Below the pieces are notes generated by a model that was not told where the DNA came from, made no database searches, and saw only the letters and a list, made by a program, of their open reading frames with translations. A stretch of 64,000 nt of DNA, taken from the NCBI GenBank assembly GCA_023440965.1, contig JAEZRC010000007.1:62001-126000 (forward strand). Direction: 5' to 3'. Shown in pieces: positions 26,298 through 34,018 of the stretch. A program made the translations under genes and the position numbers. The stretch comes from Bacillota bacterium. GTDB lineage: Bacteria > Bacillota > Clostridia > Oscillospirales > Ruminococcaceae. Position 1 is the stretch's first letter. Each line of letters opens with the position of its first letter.

Positions 26298-26752
26298 TGA
26301 AAAGAAAAAGGCATGTAAAGATACTTGAGCTTATTGAAAATTTTGATATAGACACACAGGAATCTCTGCAACAGAAATTACTTGAGTGTGGATTTGATGT
26401 TACGCAGGCTACTGTTTCAAGAGATATTAAGGAACTTAAGCTTGTAAAAATACTTTCATCATCTGGCGAATATAAATACTCAGTGCCACCGAATCTGAAA
26501 GAGAAAAATCCACTTTCAATGCTGATTTCTTTATTTAGTGAATCAGTTGTTGCTATTGATTATGCAATGAACATGGTAGTTATTAAATGTCATGTAGGTA
26601 TGGCGAATGCTGTTTGTGCAAAGCTTGATAGTGCAGATTTTCAAAATATTGTTGGAACACTTGCGGGAGACGATACAATTTTTGTTGTAATGAGAACAGA
26701 AAATGACGCTGTTCGATTGGTTGAAAATCTTAATAATCTTATTTCTAAGTAG
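26297..26752 (+). CDS. argR: Arginine repressor family regulator
   Basis: The 151-residue protein has an N-terminal winged helix (KRKRHVKILELIENFDIDTQ; TQATVSRDIKELKLVK recognition region). Its C-terminal oligomerisation and arginine-binding domain includes GTLAGDDTIFVVMR. Clostridia and Bacillus carry argR/ahrC between tlyA/nadK and recN, as here. No arginine genes are in the window, and I did not see a convincing ARG box. Confidence 0.93.
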   Translation: MKRKRHVKILELIENFDIDTQESLQQKLLECGFDVTQATVSRDIKELKLVKILSSSGEYKYSVPPNLKEKNPLSMLISLFSESVVAIDYAMNMVVIKCHVGMANAVCAKLDSADFQNIVGTLAGDDTIFVVMRTENDAVRLVENLNNLISK

Positions 26753-26760
26753 GTGATTGG

Positions 26761-28440
26761 ATGCTCAGAGAGTTGTATATTGAAAATTTAGCTGTAATTA
26801 AAAAAGCTTCAATATCATTCTGCGATAATTTAAATATATTTACTGGTGAAACAGGTGCAGGTAAATCAATCCTGATTAACGGTATCAATGCAATTCTTGG
26901 ACAGAGAACAACAAAGGATATTGTCCGAACTGGTTGCGATAAAGCCGTTATTTCTGCACTTTTTACTGATATTCCAAAAGATACAATGGACAAGCTTAAT
27001 GAATACGGACTTTCCTGTGAAGATAATCAGATTACTATTACCCGTGAAATTTCTTCCGACGGTGGAAGCGTTGCAAGAATAAATATGCGTATTGTAAATA
27101 TTACTGTTCTTAAGGAAATCGGAGAAACTCTTATAAATATACATGGACAACACGATAATCAGATATTACTCAAACCAGAAAAACATATTGAAATTCTTGA
27201 TAATTTTGGTTCACTAGGTGATATTCTTAATGATTACCGTGAGTGTTTTAAGATATTACAGGATACAGCAAGAGAAATAAATAATCTTGTAATAAACGAA
27301 AAAGAAAAAGAATTACGTGTAAAAGAGCTTCAGGAACATATTAATGAAATTGAAGAGCTTGAAATATCCGAGAATGAAGATAAAGAAATTGAGGATGAAT
27401 TTAATCACTCAAAGAATTTTTCTAGGCTTTTTGAAGGTCTGAATAACTCAAATATATTACTTTGTGGCAATGATGATATAAGCGGTTCTATTGTTGATGT
27501 TGATAATTCAGCGGAAAAGCTTATTGCTATGGTTGATATTATGCCTGAGCTTGAGCCATTATCAAAACGTCTTAAGGATGCAAGTATTGAACTTGATGAT
27601 ATTTCTTCTGAAATTTCACACATAATTTCAAAGATAGATATTTCACCTGAACGTTTTGAGTATATTACAAAGCGACGCGAGTTACTTAACAAAATTAAAC
27701 GGAAATATGGACCTGAGCTTTCTGATGTAATTAATTATTATAACAAATCTGTTAGTGAGCTTGAACAGCTTACAGGTAATGAAAGTAAACTTGAAGTCCT
27801 TAAAGAGAATAAAGCTATGCTTTTAAATGAGGTAACTATAAAAGCAAAGAATATTTCTGTTGCACGAGAACAGGCATCTGAAAGATTTATCAAACAGGTG
27901 ACAAATGAGCTCGCATTCCTTGATATGCCGAGTGTAAAGCTTGAAGTTTTACAGACAAAAGGAAAACTTACTGTTCACGGAATGGATAACATTGAATTCC
28001 TTATTTCTGCAAATATTGGCGAGCCACCTAAACCGATTGCAAAGATAGCTTCTGGTGGTGAGCTTTCAAGAATTATGCTTGCACTAAAAAACGTCCTTGC
28101 GGATAAAGATAATATCCCAACATTGATTTTTGATGAAATTGATACTGGTGTGAGTGGCCGTGCTGCACAAAAGATAGGAATAAAGCTTGAAGAAATTTCA
28201 AAGTTCAGGCAGGTTTTATGTGTAACACACCTAGCGCAGATTGCTGTAATGGCTGATAATCATTTGTATATCGAAAAGAATGTTGTTGATAATGTAACTG
28301 TTACTCAGGTAACTACTCTTGATTTTAATGATCGAAAGAAAGAAATAGCAAGAATAATGGGTGGCGATAATATTACTGATCTGATGCTTAAAAATGCTGA
28401 GGAACTAATAACAACATCAAAAAAGTTAGTTAAAAATTAA
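26761..28440 (+). CDS. recN: DNA repair protein RecN
   Basis: The 559-residue SMC-like ATPase has Walker A GETGAGKSIL (about 30-39), a central coiled coil (about 150-370) and the ABC signature IASGGELSRIMLAL. Walker B TLIFDEIDTGVSGRAA is near the C terminus. RecN acts early in double-strand break repair. It is the last gene of the nusB operon. No terminator is visible; the tyrS promoter starts three bases after its stop. Confidence 0.96.
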   Translation: MLRELYIENLAVIKKASISFCDNLNIFTGETGAGKSILINGINAILGQRTTKDIVRTGCDKAVISALFTDIPKDTMDKLNEYGLSCEDNQITITREISSDGGSVARINMRIVNITVLKEIGETLINIHGQHDNQILLKPEKHIEILDNFGSLGDILNDYRECFKILQDTAREINNLVINEKEKELRVKELQEHINEIEELEISENEDKEIEDEFNHSKNFSRLFEGLNNSNILLCGNDDISGSIVDVDNSAEKLIAMVDIMPELEPLSKRLKDASIELDDISSEISHIISKIDISPERFEYITKRRELLNKIKRKYGPELSDVINYYNKSVSELEQLTGNESKLEVLKENKAMLLNEVTIKAKNISVAREQASERFIKQVTNELAFLDMPSVKLEVLQTKGKLTVHGMDNIEFLISANIGEPPKPIAKIASGGELSRIMLALKNVLADKDNIPTLIFDEIDTGVSGRAAQKIGIKLEEISKFRQVLCVTHLAQIAVMADNHLYIEKNVVDNVTVTQVTTLDFNDRKKEIARIMGGDNITDLMLKNAEELITTSKKLVKN

Positions 28441-28442
28441 CA

Positions 28443-28471
28443 TTGACATTATTTTTCAATTGTGATAACAT
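28443..28471 (+). promoter_or_regulatory. Promoter of T-box-tyrS
   Basis: A perfect TTGACA (28443-28448), a 17-base spacer and TAACAT (28466-28471) immediately follow recN. Transcription would begin near 28478, just before T-box Stem I. Confidence 0.6.
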
Positions 28472-28477
28472 AATACC

Positions 28478-28734
28478 AAAGCTGTGAAGAGAGCAAGTAG
28501 CATTAATTGATAATTAAAGAGAGCCTTTGTTTGCTGGGAAAAGGTATTTAGATTTTTGTGAATACATCTTGGAGCTTATATTCTGAACATATAAGTAGGA
28601 ATATACGGTTTTGCGCCCGTTATAGTGTCAATGAGGCTGAAATATTTTTTCAGTAAATTGAGGTGGTACCACGGGGTAACATTATTATGTTAATCGTCCT
28701 CTGTTAAGTATTTTTACTTGACAGAGGATTTTTT
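28478..28734 (+). promoter_or_regulatory. T-box riboswitch leader of tyrS, tRNA-Tyr specific
   Basis: The leader has all canonical elements. AGTA (28496-28499) and GAA before the specifier form the specifier-loop motif. AGAGAG (28518-28523) marks distal Stem I. The specifier is TAC (28563-28565), followed by A. The T-box GAGGTGGTACCACGGGG is at 28660-28676, and a 14-bp terminator stem (28697-28710 with 28715-28728) with six T follows. The variable base is U (UGGU), complementary to A73 of tRNA-Tyr. Uncharged tRNA-Tyr would allow read-through into tyrS. Confidence 0.95.
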
Positions 28735-28764
28735 GTTTGTATTAAATTAAATAAGGAGATAATT

Positions 28765-29994
28765 ATGACAATTTTTGAAGAACTAAAAAGACGTGGTCTT
28801 GTTGCACAGACTACTAATGAAGAAAAAATCAAAGAATTACTTGATACGCAGAAAGGTGTAAAATTTTATATTGGATTTGATGCAACAGCTGACAGTCTTC
28901 ACGTTGGGCACTTCTTACAGCTTGTAGTTATGAAAAGATTACAGATGGCTGGGCATATTCCTGTTGCACTTTTAGGAACGGGAACAACAATGGTTGGTGA
29001 CCCAACAGGCAAAACTGATATGAGAAAAATGCTCACTGTTGATGAGATTAACCATAACGCAGAGTGCTTTAAAAGACAGATGTCAAAGTTCATTGAATTT
29101 GGTGATAATAAAGCGTTGATGGTCAAGAATGGCGACTGGCTAATGAATATGAACTATATTGAGTTTCTCAGAGATATCGGAAGATATTTCTCAGTTAATA
29201 AAATGCTTACGGCTGAATGCTTTAAGTCACGTCTTGAAAAGGGATTAAGCTTCCTTGAATTCAACTACATGCTAATGCAGAGCTATGATTTCTTGCATCT
29301 AAATAAAGAACTTGATGTAAAAATGGAGCTTGGCGGAGATGATCAGTGGTCAAATATTATTAACGGTGTTGACCTTGTCAGACGTGTTGAAGGAAAAGAA
29401 GTTTATGGTATGACATTTACGCTTCTTACAACAAAAGAAGGTAAAAAGATGGGTAAGACTGAAAAGGGTGCTTTATGGCTTAATCCAGAAAAATGCTCGC
29501 CTTATGATTTCTTCCAGTATTGGAGAAATGTTAGCGATGATGATGTTATAAATTGTCTGAAGCTTTTGACATTCCTACCTGTTGAAGAAATTGAGGAAAT
29601 GGAAAAGTTGCAGGGTAGTGAACTTAATAAAGCAAAAGAAATACTTGCTTTTGAAGTTACAAAAATGGTTCATTCAGAAGAAGAGGCACAGAAATGTCTT
29701 GATGCAGCAAAAGCTGTATTCGGCGCAGGAAGTGCATCAGATGATATGCCGACAACAGAAATTACTGATGCTGATTTTGTTAATGGAAATGTTTCAATTC
29801 TTGATCTTCTTGTTAAATCATCACTTTGCCCATCAAAAGGTGAGGCAAGACGTCTTGTAATGCAGGGCGGTGTTTCAGTGAATGACAAAAAGGTAGATGC
29901 AAATGAACTCAATCTTTCAAAAGAAGATTTTGCTGAAGGTTTTATAATTATTAAAAAAGGAAAGAAAGTATTCCATAAAATTATTCTTGCATAA
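28765..29994 (+). CDS. tyrS: Tyrosyl-tRNA synthetase
   Basis: The 409-residue class I synthetase has HVGHFLQL as its HIGH motif (about 48-55) and GDDQWSNI in the tyrosine site. KKMGKTEKG is its KMSKS equivalent (about 233-241). A C-terminal S4 domain ([20 protein letters not shown]) follows. It charges tRNA-Tyr and is regulated by its own T-box leader. AAGGAG precedes the ATG. Confidence 0.97.
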   Translation: MTIFEELKRRGLVAQTTNEEKIKELLDTQKGVKFYIGFDATADSLHVGHFLQLVVMKRLQMAGHIPVALLGTGTTMVGDPTGKTDMRKMLTVDEINHNAECFKRQMSKFIEFGDNKALMVKNGDWLMNMNYIEFLRDIGRYFSVNKMLTAECFKSRLEKGLSFLEFNYMLMQSYDFLHLNKELDVKMELGGDDQWSNIINGVDLVRRVEGKEVYGMTFTLLTTKEGKKMGKTEKGALWLNPEKCSPYDFFQYWRNVSDDDVINCLKLLTFLPVEEIEEMEKLQGSELNKAKEILAFEVTKMVHSEEEAQKCLDAAKAVFGAGSASDDMPTTEITDADFVNGNVSILDLLVKSSLCPSKGEARRLVMQGGVSVNDKKVDANELNLSKEDFAEGFIIIKKGKKVFHKIILA

Positions 29995-30000
29995 AAAAGT

Positions 30001-30033
30001 AACAGCACTTCGAAATTGAAGTGCTGTTTTTTT
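30001..30033 (+). terminator. Bidirectional terminator between tyrS and dnaC-like gene
   Basis: An 11-bp stem (30001-30011 with 30018-30028) has A-rich sequence on the left and T5 after the right arm, between convergent genes. Confidence 0.85.
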
Positions 30034-31018
30034 ACTTGTTCATCGCATGAATAAATCTTATATCTTTTCCGATAAAATTAATTATTGAATACATTCCTGT
30101 AATTCGTGATATAATTCGATCATCGTATTTATTCTGAAGTTCGTTAAGTGAAAGATTTGAACTTACTATTGTCGGTAATTCTTTGTTTAGTCTTGAATTA
30201 ATTACATTATAAAGTGCTGTTGAATAGAAAGAAGACGAAAATTCCGAACCAAGATCATCAAGGATAACAAGATCAGCGTCAATTAATGTTTGTAGAGTAT
30301 CAGTGTTTATCACACGACCAAAATGTTCATTTTCAATAGCACGAAGGAAGTTCTGTATTGAGTCAAATGCAACATTATACCCCTTCTGTAATAAATCTTT
30401 CGCAATGGCTGAGGATAAGAAAGTTTTGCCAAGACCAGTTTTTCCAATAAAGAACAGGCTTGGTGACTTATCAGAAAAATCTTTTACATAATTCTTGCAA
30501 AAGTTAAGATTAGCAGCCATTTCAAGTCGTGGAATGATTCCGGTTCCTTCATCGACTGTTTCAGGGTAATAGTTTAAGTTGAAATTACTGAAATCTTCAA
30601 GCTTAATATTGCTGTTACGGTTAATTTCTTTTACAGCATATTTTTTTAGAAGCTCATTAAAGCATTCACAACGTATGCCTTTAAAATATCCTGTATCATT
30701 ACATTTTTCACAGGTGTAGTGAATGTCAAGGTAATCTTCAGAGAAGCCAAAGTCTTTTAAAAGAATTTTTATTATCTTTTGTGATTTTAAGTTTTCTTCC
30801 TTTATTTTCTCAATAGCTTCCTTAACATTATCGTTCTTATTCATGATTGCTTTTGAAAGTTCAACGCTTGTGTTAATTAGCTGACTATTAACCGCCGCGA
30901 TTTCAGGAGCTATCTGTTCAATTTCAGCCTGTCTTTGCTCAAAAATTGTCAAAGCTATTATATGTCTTCGGCTTATTTCAGTTTCAGCCTGAGTAAAAAC
31001 CTCTTTACTATAAATCAT
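30032..31018 (-). CDS. DnaC/DnaI-type replicative helicase loader ATPase
   Basis: The 328-residue AAA+ protein has an N-terminal helical region and a zinc-binding-like segment CEKCNDTGYFKGIRCEC (about 102-118). Walker A GKTGLGKTFLSS and Walker B LVILDDLGSE follow. This matches the DnaC/DnaI/IstB-like group that loads the DnaB helicase. Linkage with a DnaD-domain gene directly upstream supports a replication-initiation role rather than a transposon IstB. AAAGGAG lies before the ATG. It starts 11 bases after the DnaD-like gene stop. Confidence 0.88.
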   Translation of the reverse strand: MIYSKEVFTQAETEISRRHIIALTIFEQRQAEIEQIAPEIAAVNSQLINTSVELSKAIMNKNDNVKEAIEKIKEENLKSQKIIKILLKDFGFSEDYLDIHYTCEKCNDTGYFKGIRCECFNELLKKYAVKEINRNSNIKLEDFSNFNLNYYPETVDEGTGIIPRLEMAANLNFCKNYVKDFSDKSPSLFFIGKTGLGKTFLSSAIAKDLLQKGYNVAFDSIQNFLRAIENEHFGRVINTDTLQTLIDADLVILDDLGSEFSSSFYSTALYNVINSRLNKELPTIVSSNLSLNELQNKYDDRIISRITGMYSIINFIGKDIRFIHAMNK

Positions 31019-31029
31019 ATATTACTCCT

Positions 31030-32025
31030 TTAGTTTTTTGTTGCAGTCCTGAATGACTTTTTAAATATTTCGTCAAGGTCATATGAGTGTTCATTTATCT
31101 TATCGGATTTTTTCTCATAACGTTGTACTGGTTTTTGCTCTTTAACATCTTCTCTTTTTGTGTATTTATTATCAGCCCAGCTCACAAGGATTTTGTTTAT
31201 GTACTCAAAGCTTAATTTATTGGTATTATCAACGCATTTTTCATATGCAAAAGTAATCATATCAATACTTAAACCAAGCTTCATCCAATTATCAATAAAT
31301 TTTTTCTGTTTTGGGGAAGGTTTTGTTTCTAATCCAAAAGCAAATTTAATCTTATTCTCAAAAGAATTATAGTCAATTAATCTTATAATTTCTTTTTCAA
31401 CAGCTTCATGTGTGATTATATCACGTTCAAACCAGTCTTTTGCAATAGCTTCAACATATGCAATTCTTGTCTTACCGATGCTCTGACAATAGTCAAAAAG
31501 CATAAGGATGATTCCAACAGAAAAGCCATAGTATTCATGAAGATTAACAAGTGAGCATTGTTCGGTATATGTAATAGGTTTTCTTAATACCATTTGAATG
31601 CTGTCCATCATAAATTTTAAATCAGCAGAGCTTTGAACAATCTTTTCAATTTCCTTCGGTGAATACTTAACAGAAGTTTTAGTTGATAGAGTATTTTTTG
31701 CTGGATTTTCAGCTTCAATAATTGATATATTATCTGGCTTGTGAACAATCACTTCTTTTTTCATATCTTTAATATTGGCCGGTTTATTTATATATTCTAT
31801 AACTTCAAGCTGACACCAGAATTCAATAGCATCATCAACTTCAGAAATATTAATTCCTATCATGGATGATATATCTTCAGATTTGAATTTATTAGAATTA
31901 CTGCACAACAAACAAAGCAATACTTTAACAGCATTACCACTTGCAAGTTTTATGTATTCATCAACAACAGTACAGGGAACAGTGAACATTCTGCCCCAAT
32001 TTTTAATTAGTATATTATACTCCAT
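31030..32025 (-). CDS. DnaD domain protein (replication initiation)
   Basis: The 331-residue protein has an N-terminal winged-helix-like half (about 1-85). Two DnaD-type helical regions follow in the middle and C-terminal parts (for example YYGFSVGIILMLFDYCQSIG and WFERDIITHEAVEKEI). The tail is lysine-rich. DnaD proteins bridge DnaA at the origin or PriA-made forks to the helicase loader, and the loader gene lies directly downstream. It uses an ATG behind GGGG. Confidence 0.85.
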   Translation of the reverse strand: MEYNILIKNWGRMFTVPCTVVDEYIKLASGNAVKVLLCLLCSNSNKFKSEDISSMIGINISEVDDAIEFWCQLEVIEYINKPANIKDMKKEVIVHKPDNISIIEAENPAKNTLSTKTSVKYSPKEIEKIVQSSADLKFMMDSIQMVLRKPITYTEQCSLVNLHEYYGFSVGIILMLFDYCQSIGKTRIAYVEAIAKDWFERDIITHEAVEKEIIRLIDYNSFENKIKFAFGLETKPSPKQKKFIDNWMKLGLSIDMITFAYEKCVDNTNKLSFEYINKILVSWADNKYTKREDVKEQKPVQRYEKKSDKINEHSYDLDEIFKKSFRTATKN

Positions 32026-32056
32026 ATTAACCCCGACTTAAAATTATGTATTTTAT

Positions 32057-32062
32057 ATTATA
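32057..32062 (-). promoter_or_regulatory. -10 element of dnaD-dnaC promoter
   Basis: The minus strand reads a perfect TATAAT about 32 bases before the start codon. The -35 region (AATGCA-like, about 18 bases upstream) is weak. It diverges from the miaB promoter. Confidence 0.4.
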
Positions 32063-32130
32063 ACATATTTTTTTTAGATTTGCATTATTTATCGGATGCT
32101 AATATTATAAAATTAATATGTATTACTTTG

Positions 32131-32159
32131 TTGATAATTTCTGTCGATTATGCTATAAT
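32131..32159 (+). promoter_or_regulatory. Strong sigma-A promoter of miaB-mutSL operon
   Basis: TTGATA (32131-32136), a 17-base spacer and TATAAT (32154-32159), preceded by TGC as an extended -10. It is one of the best promoter matches in the window, 31 bases before miaB. Confidence 0.78.
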
Positions 32160-32189
32160 ATAACATATGTTTATAAATGAGGGGAATAC

Positions 32190-33581
32190 ATGGATAAGGG
32201 AATTTCTGTTAATATAAAATCTCAAAATGAATATATGATTAATGTTAAAGACATCATAGGAAGTTTGTATGTTGAAGCTCCTCCGCTCGCTCATATCCAT
32301 AGTTTTGGCTGTCAGCAAAATGTCAGTGACGGTGAAAAAATAAAGGGAATGCTTGCGCAAATGGGATATGGTTTTACTGATAATCAGGAAAAAGCTGATT
32401 TAATTATATACAACACTTGTGCAGTCCGTGAAAATGCAGAGTCAAGAGTTTTTGGTAATATTGGTGAGCTTAAGCACCTTAAAGCAAAGAACAATAATTT
32501 GATTATTGGAATATGTGGGTGTATGGCTCAGCAACAACATATTGCTGATAAAATTAAAAAAACATATCCTCAGGTTGACCTTGTTTTTGGAACATATGTC
32601 TTTCATAAGTTACCTGAAATGCTTTATGAATTATTTACTGAGAAGAAAAGAATATTTAATCTTGAAGAAAATAAATTAGAAATCATTGAAGGTATTGATA
32701 CCCTAAGACAGGATAAAATTAAAGCAAGTGTACCGATAATGTATGGATGCAATAATTTCTGCACATATTGTATTGTACCATATGTAAGAGGAAGAGAAAA
32801 AAGCAGAAAGCCTGAAGAAATTGTCTGTGAAGTGAAAAAGCTTGTCAGCCAAGGGTACAAAGAAATTACTCTTCTTGGTCAGAATGTTAATTCCTATGCC
32901 TATGGCTTCCCGCAATTATTGCGAGAGCTTAACAAAATTGAAGGTGACTTTAGAATAAGATTTGTTAGTTCTCATCCAAAGGATGCATCTAATGAACTTA
33001 TTGACACAATTATAGAATGCGGCAAGGTTTGCAAGCATCTGCATCTTCCTTTTCAGGCTGGAAGTAATAGAATTCTCAAAGCAATGAATCGTAAATATAC
33101 AATAGAAGATTATTATAAAATTGTTGACTATGCGAGAAGCAAGAAAGCTGATTTTTCATTTTCTTCTGATATTATTGTAGGTTTCCCTGGTGAGACCTTT
33201 GAAGAGTATCAAGAAACAGTTAAAGCAATAAAGCGTGTTGGTTTTGACAATCTTTATACTTTTGTTTATTCAAAAAGGTCTGGGACAAAAGCGGCAGATT
33301 TTCCTGATGATATTTCCGATGAAATAAAAGGAAAGTGGCTTAGAGAACTTCTTCTGATTCAGCGTGAAATCGTAACAGACAGATTTTCACGATATCTTAA
33401 CAAAACTGTAATGGTGCTTGTTGAGGGTGAGGGTAGAAAGTATAACACTTATCTGACGGGTAAGAACAATGAAAATATAATTGTTGAATTCAAAGGTGAT
33501 AAGTCTTTGATTGGACAATTTGTTGATGTCAGAATTAATAAAATTACTAACTGGGCTTTGCTTGGTGAAATAAAAGAATAA
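32190..33581 (+). CDS. miaB: tRNA-2-methylthio-N6-dimethylallyladenosine synthase
   Basis: The 463-residue radical-SAM methylthiotransferase has an N-terminal UPF0004 domain with three cluster cysteines (SFGCQQN, YNTCAVREN, GICGCMAQQ). The radical-SAM motif CNNFCTYCIVPYVRGREKSR lies near 185-204, and the C-terminal TRAM domain covers about 395-460. It adds a methylthio group to i6A37. MiaA, which makes i6A37, is encoded four genes downstream in the same run. AGGGG is its ribosome site. Confidence 0.96.
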   Translation: MDKGISVNIKSQNEYMINVKDIIGSLYVEAPPLAHIHSFGCQQNVSDGEKIKGMLAQMGYGFTDNQEKADLIIYNTCAVRENAESRVFGNIGELKHLKAKNNNLIIGICGCMAQQQHIADKIKKTYPQVDLVFGTYVFHKLPEMLYELFTEKKRIFNLEENKLEIIEGIDTLRQDKIKASVPIMYGCNNFCTYCIVPYVRGREKSRKPEEIVCEVKKLVSQGYKEITLLGQNVNSYAYGFPQLLRELNKIEGDFRIRFVSSHPKDASNELIDTIIECGKVCKHLHLPFQAGSNRILKAMNRKYTIEDYYKIVDYARSKKADFSFSSDIIVGFPGETFEEYQETVKAIKRVGFDNLYTFVYSKRSGTKAADFPDDISDEIKGKWLRELLLIQREIVTDRFSRYLNKTVMVLVEGEGRKYNTYLTGKNNENIIVEFKGDKSLIGQFVDVRINKITNWALLGEIKE

Positions 33582-33595
33582 AAGGGGAATAAAAA

Positions 33596-34006
33596 ATGAA
33601 CGTAATTGATAAGGCAAGAGAACTTGGTGTAGCATTACAGGCTGATGAAAGATATTCAAAATATCAGCAGGCAAAGACAAGTAATGATAATGATCAAGAG
33701 CTACAGAATATGATTCAGGAGTTTAACATGAAGAGAGTTCAGCTCAATACTGAAATGTCAAAAGCTGATAAAAATCAAGATAAACTAAGCGAGCTTGATT
33801 CTGAAATCAAATCTCTTTATGGGAATATTATGGCTAATGAAAATATGAATAAATTTAATGAAGCAAAAAATGAAATGGATACTCTTCTTTCACAGGTTAA
33901 TATGGTTATTACAATGTCAGCAAACGGCGAAGATCCATTAACTTGTCCTGTTGAAGTATCATCTTCCTGTTCAGGTAGCTGTGGCTCTTGTTCAGGTTGC
34001 CACTAG
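33596..34006 (+). CDS. YlbF/YmcA family protein with Cys-rich tail
   Basis: The 136-residue helical protein belongs to the YlbF/YmcA family (about 1-110). It adds a tail with a cysteine ladder, CSGSCGSCSGC, and one more Cys near 117. In Bacillus, YlbF, YmcA and YaaT form a complex with iron-sulfur clusters that guides RNase Y and affects sporulation and competence, and ymcA lies next to miaB (ymcB). The same neighbourhood is kept here. The Cys tail could bind a metal or cluster. It lies 14 bases after miaB. Confidence 0.82.
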   Translation: MNVIDKARELGVALQADERYSKYQQAKTSNDNDQELQNMIQEFNMKRVQLNTEMSKADKNQDKLSELDSEIKSLYGNIMANENMNKFNEAKNEMDTLLSQVNMVITMSANGEDPLTCPVEVSSSCSGSCGSCSGCH

Positions 34007-34018
34007 GAGTGAATAAGC

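Noticed and set aside
30303..30491. Short open frames opposite the dnaC-like gene and many similar antisense frames across the window
   Set aside because: They mirror conserved coding sequence on the other strand and have no ribosome site or family match.
30032..31018. IstB transposition helper
   Set aside because: The ATPase is of DnaC/IstB type, but the zinc region, the neighbouring DnaD gene and the lack of any transposase or end repeats favour a helicase loader.
32139..32150. Spo0A box near the miaB promoter
   Set aside because: The sequence TGTCGAT differs from the TGTCGAA core and no second box is near.
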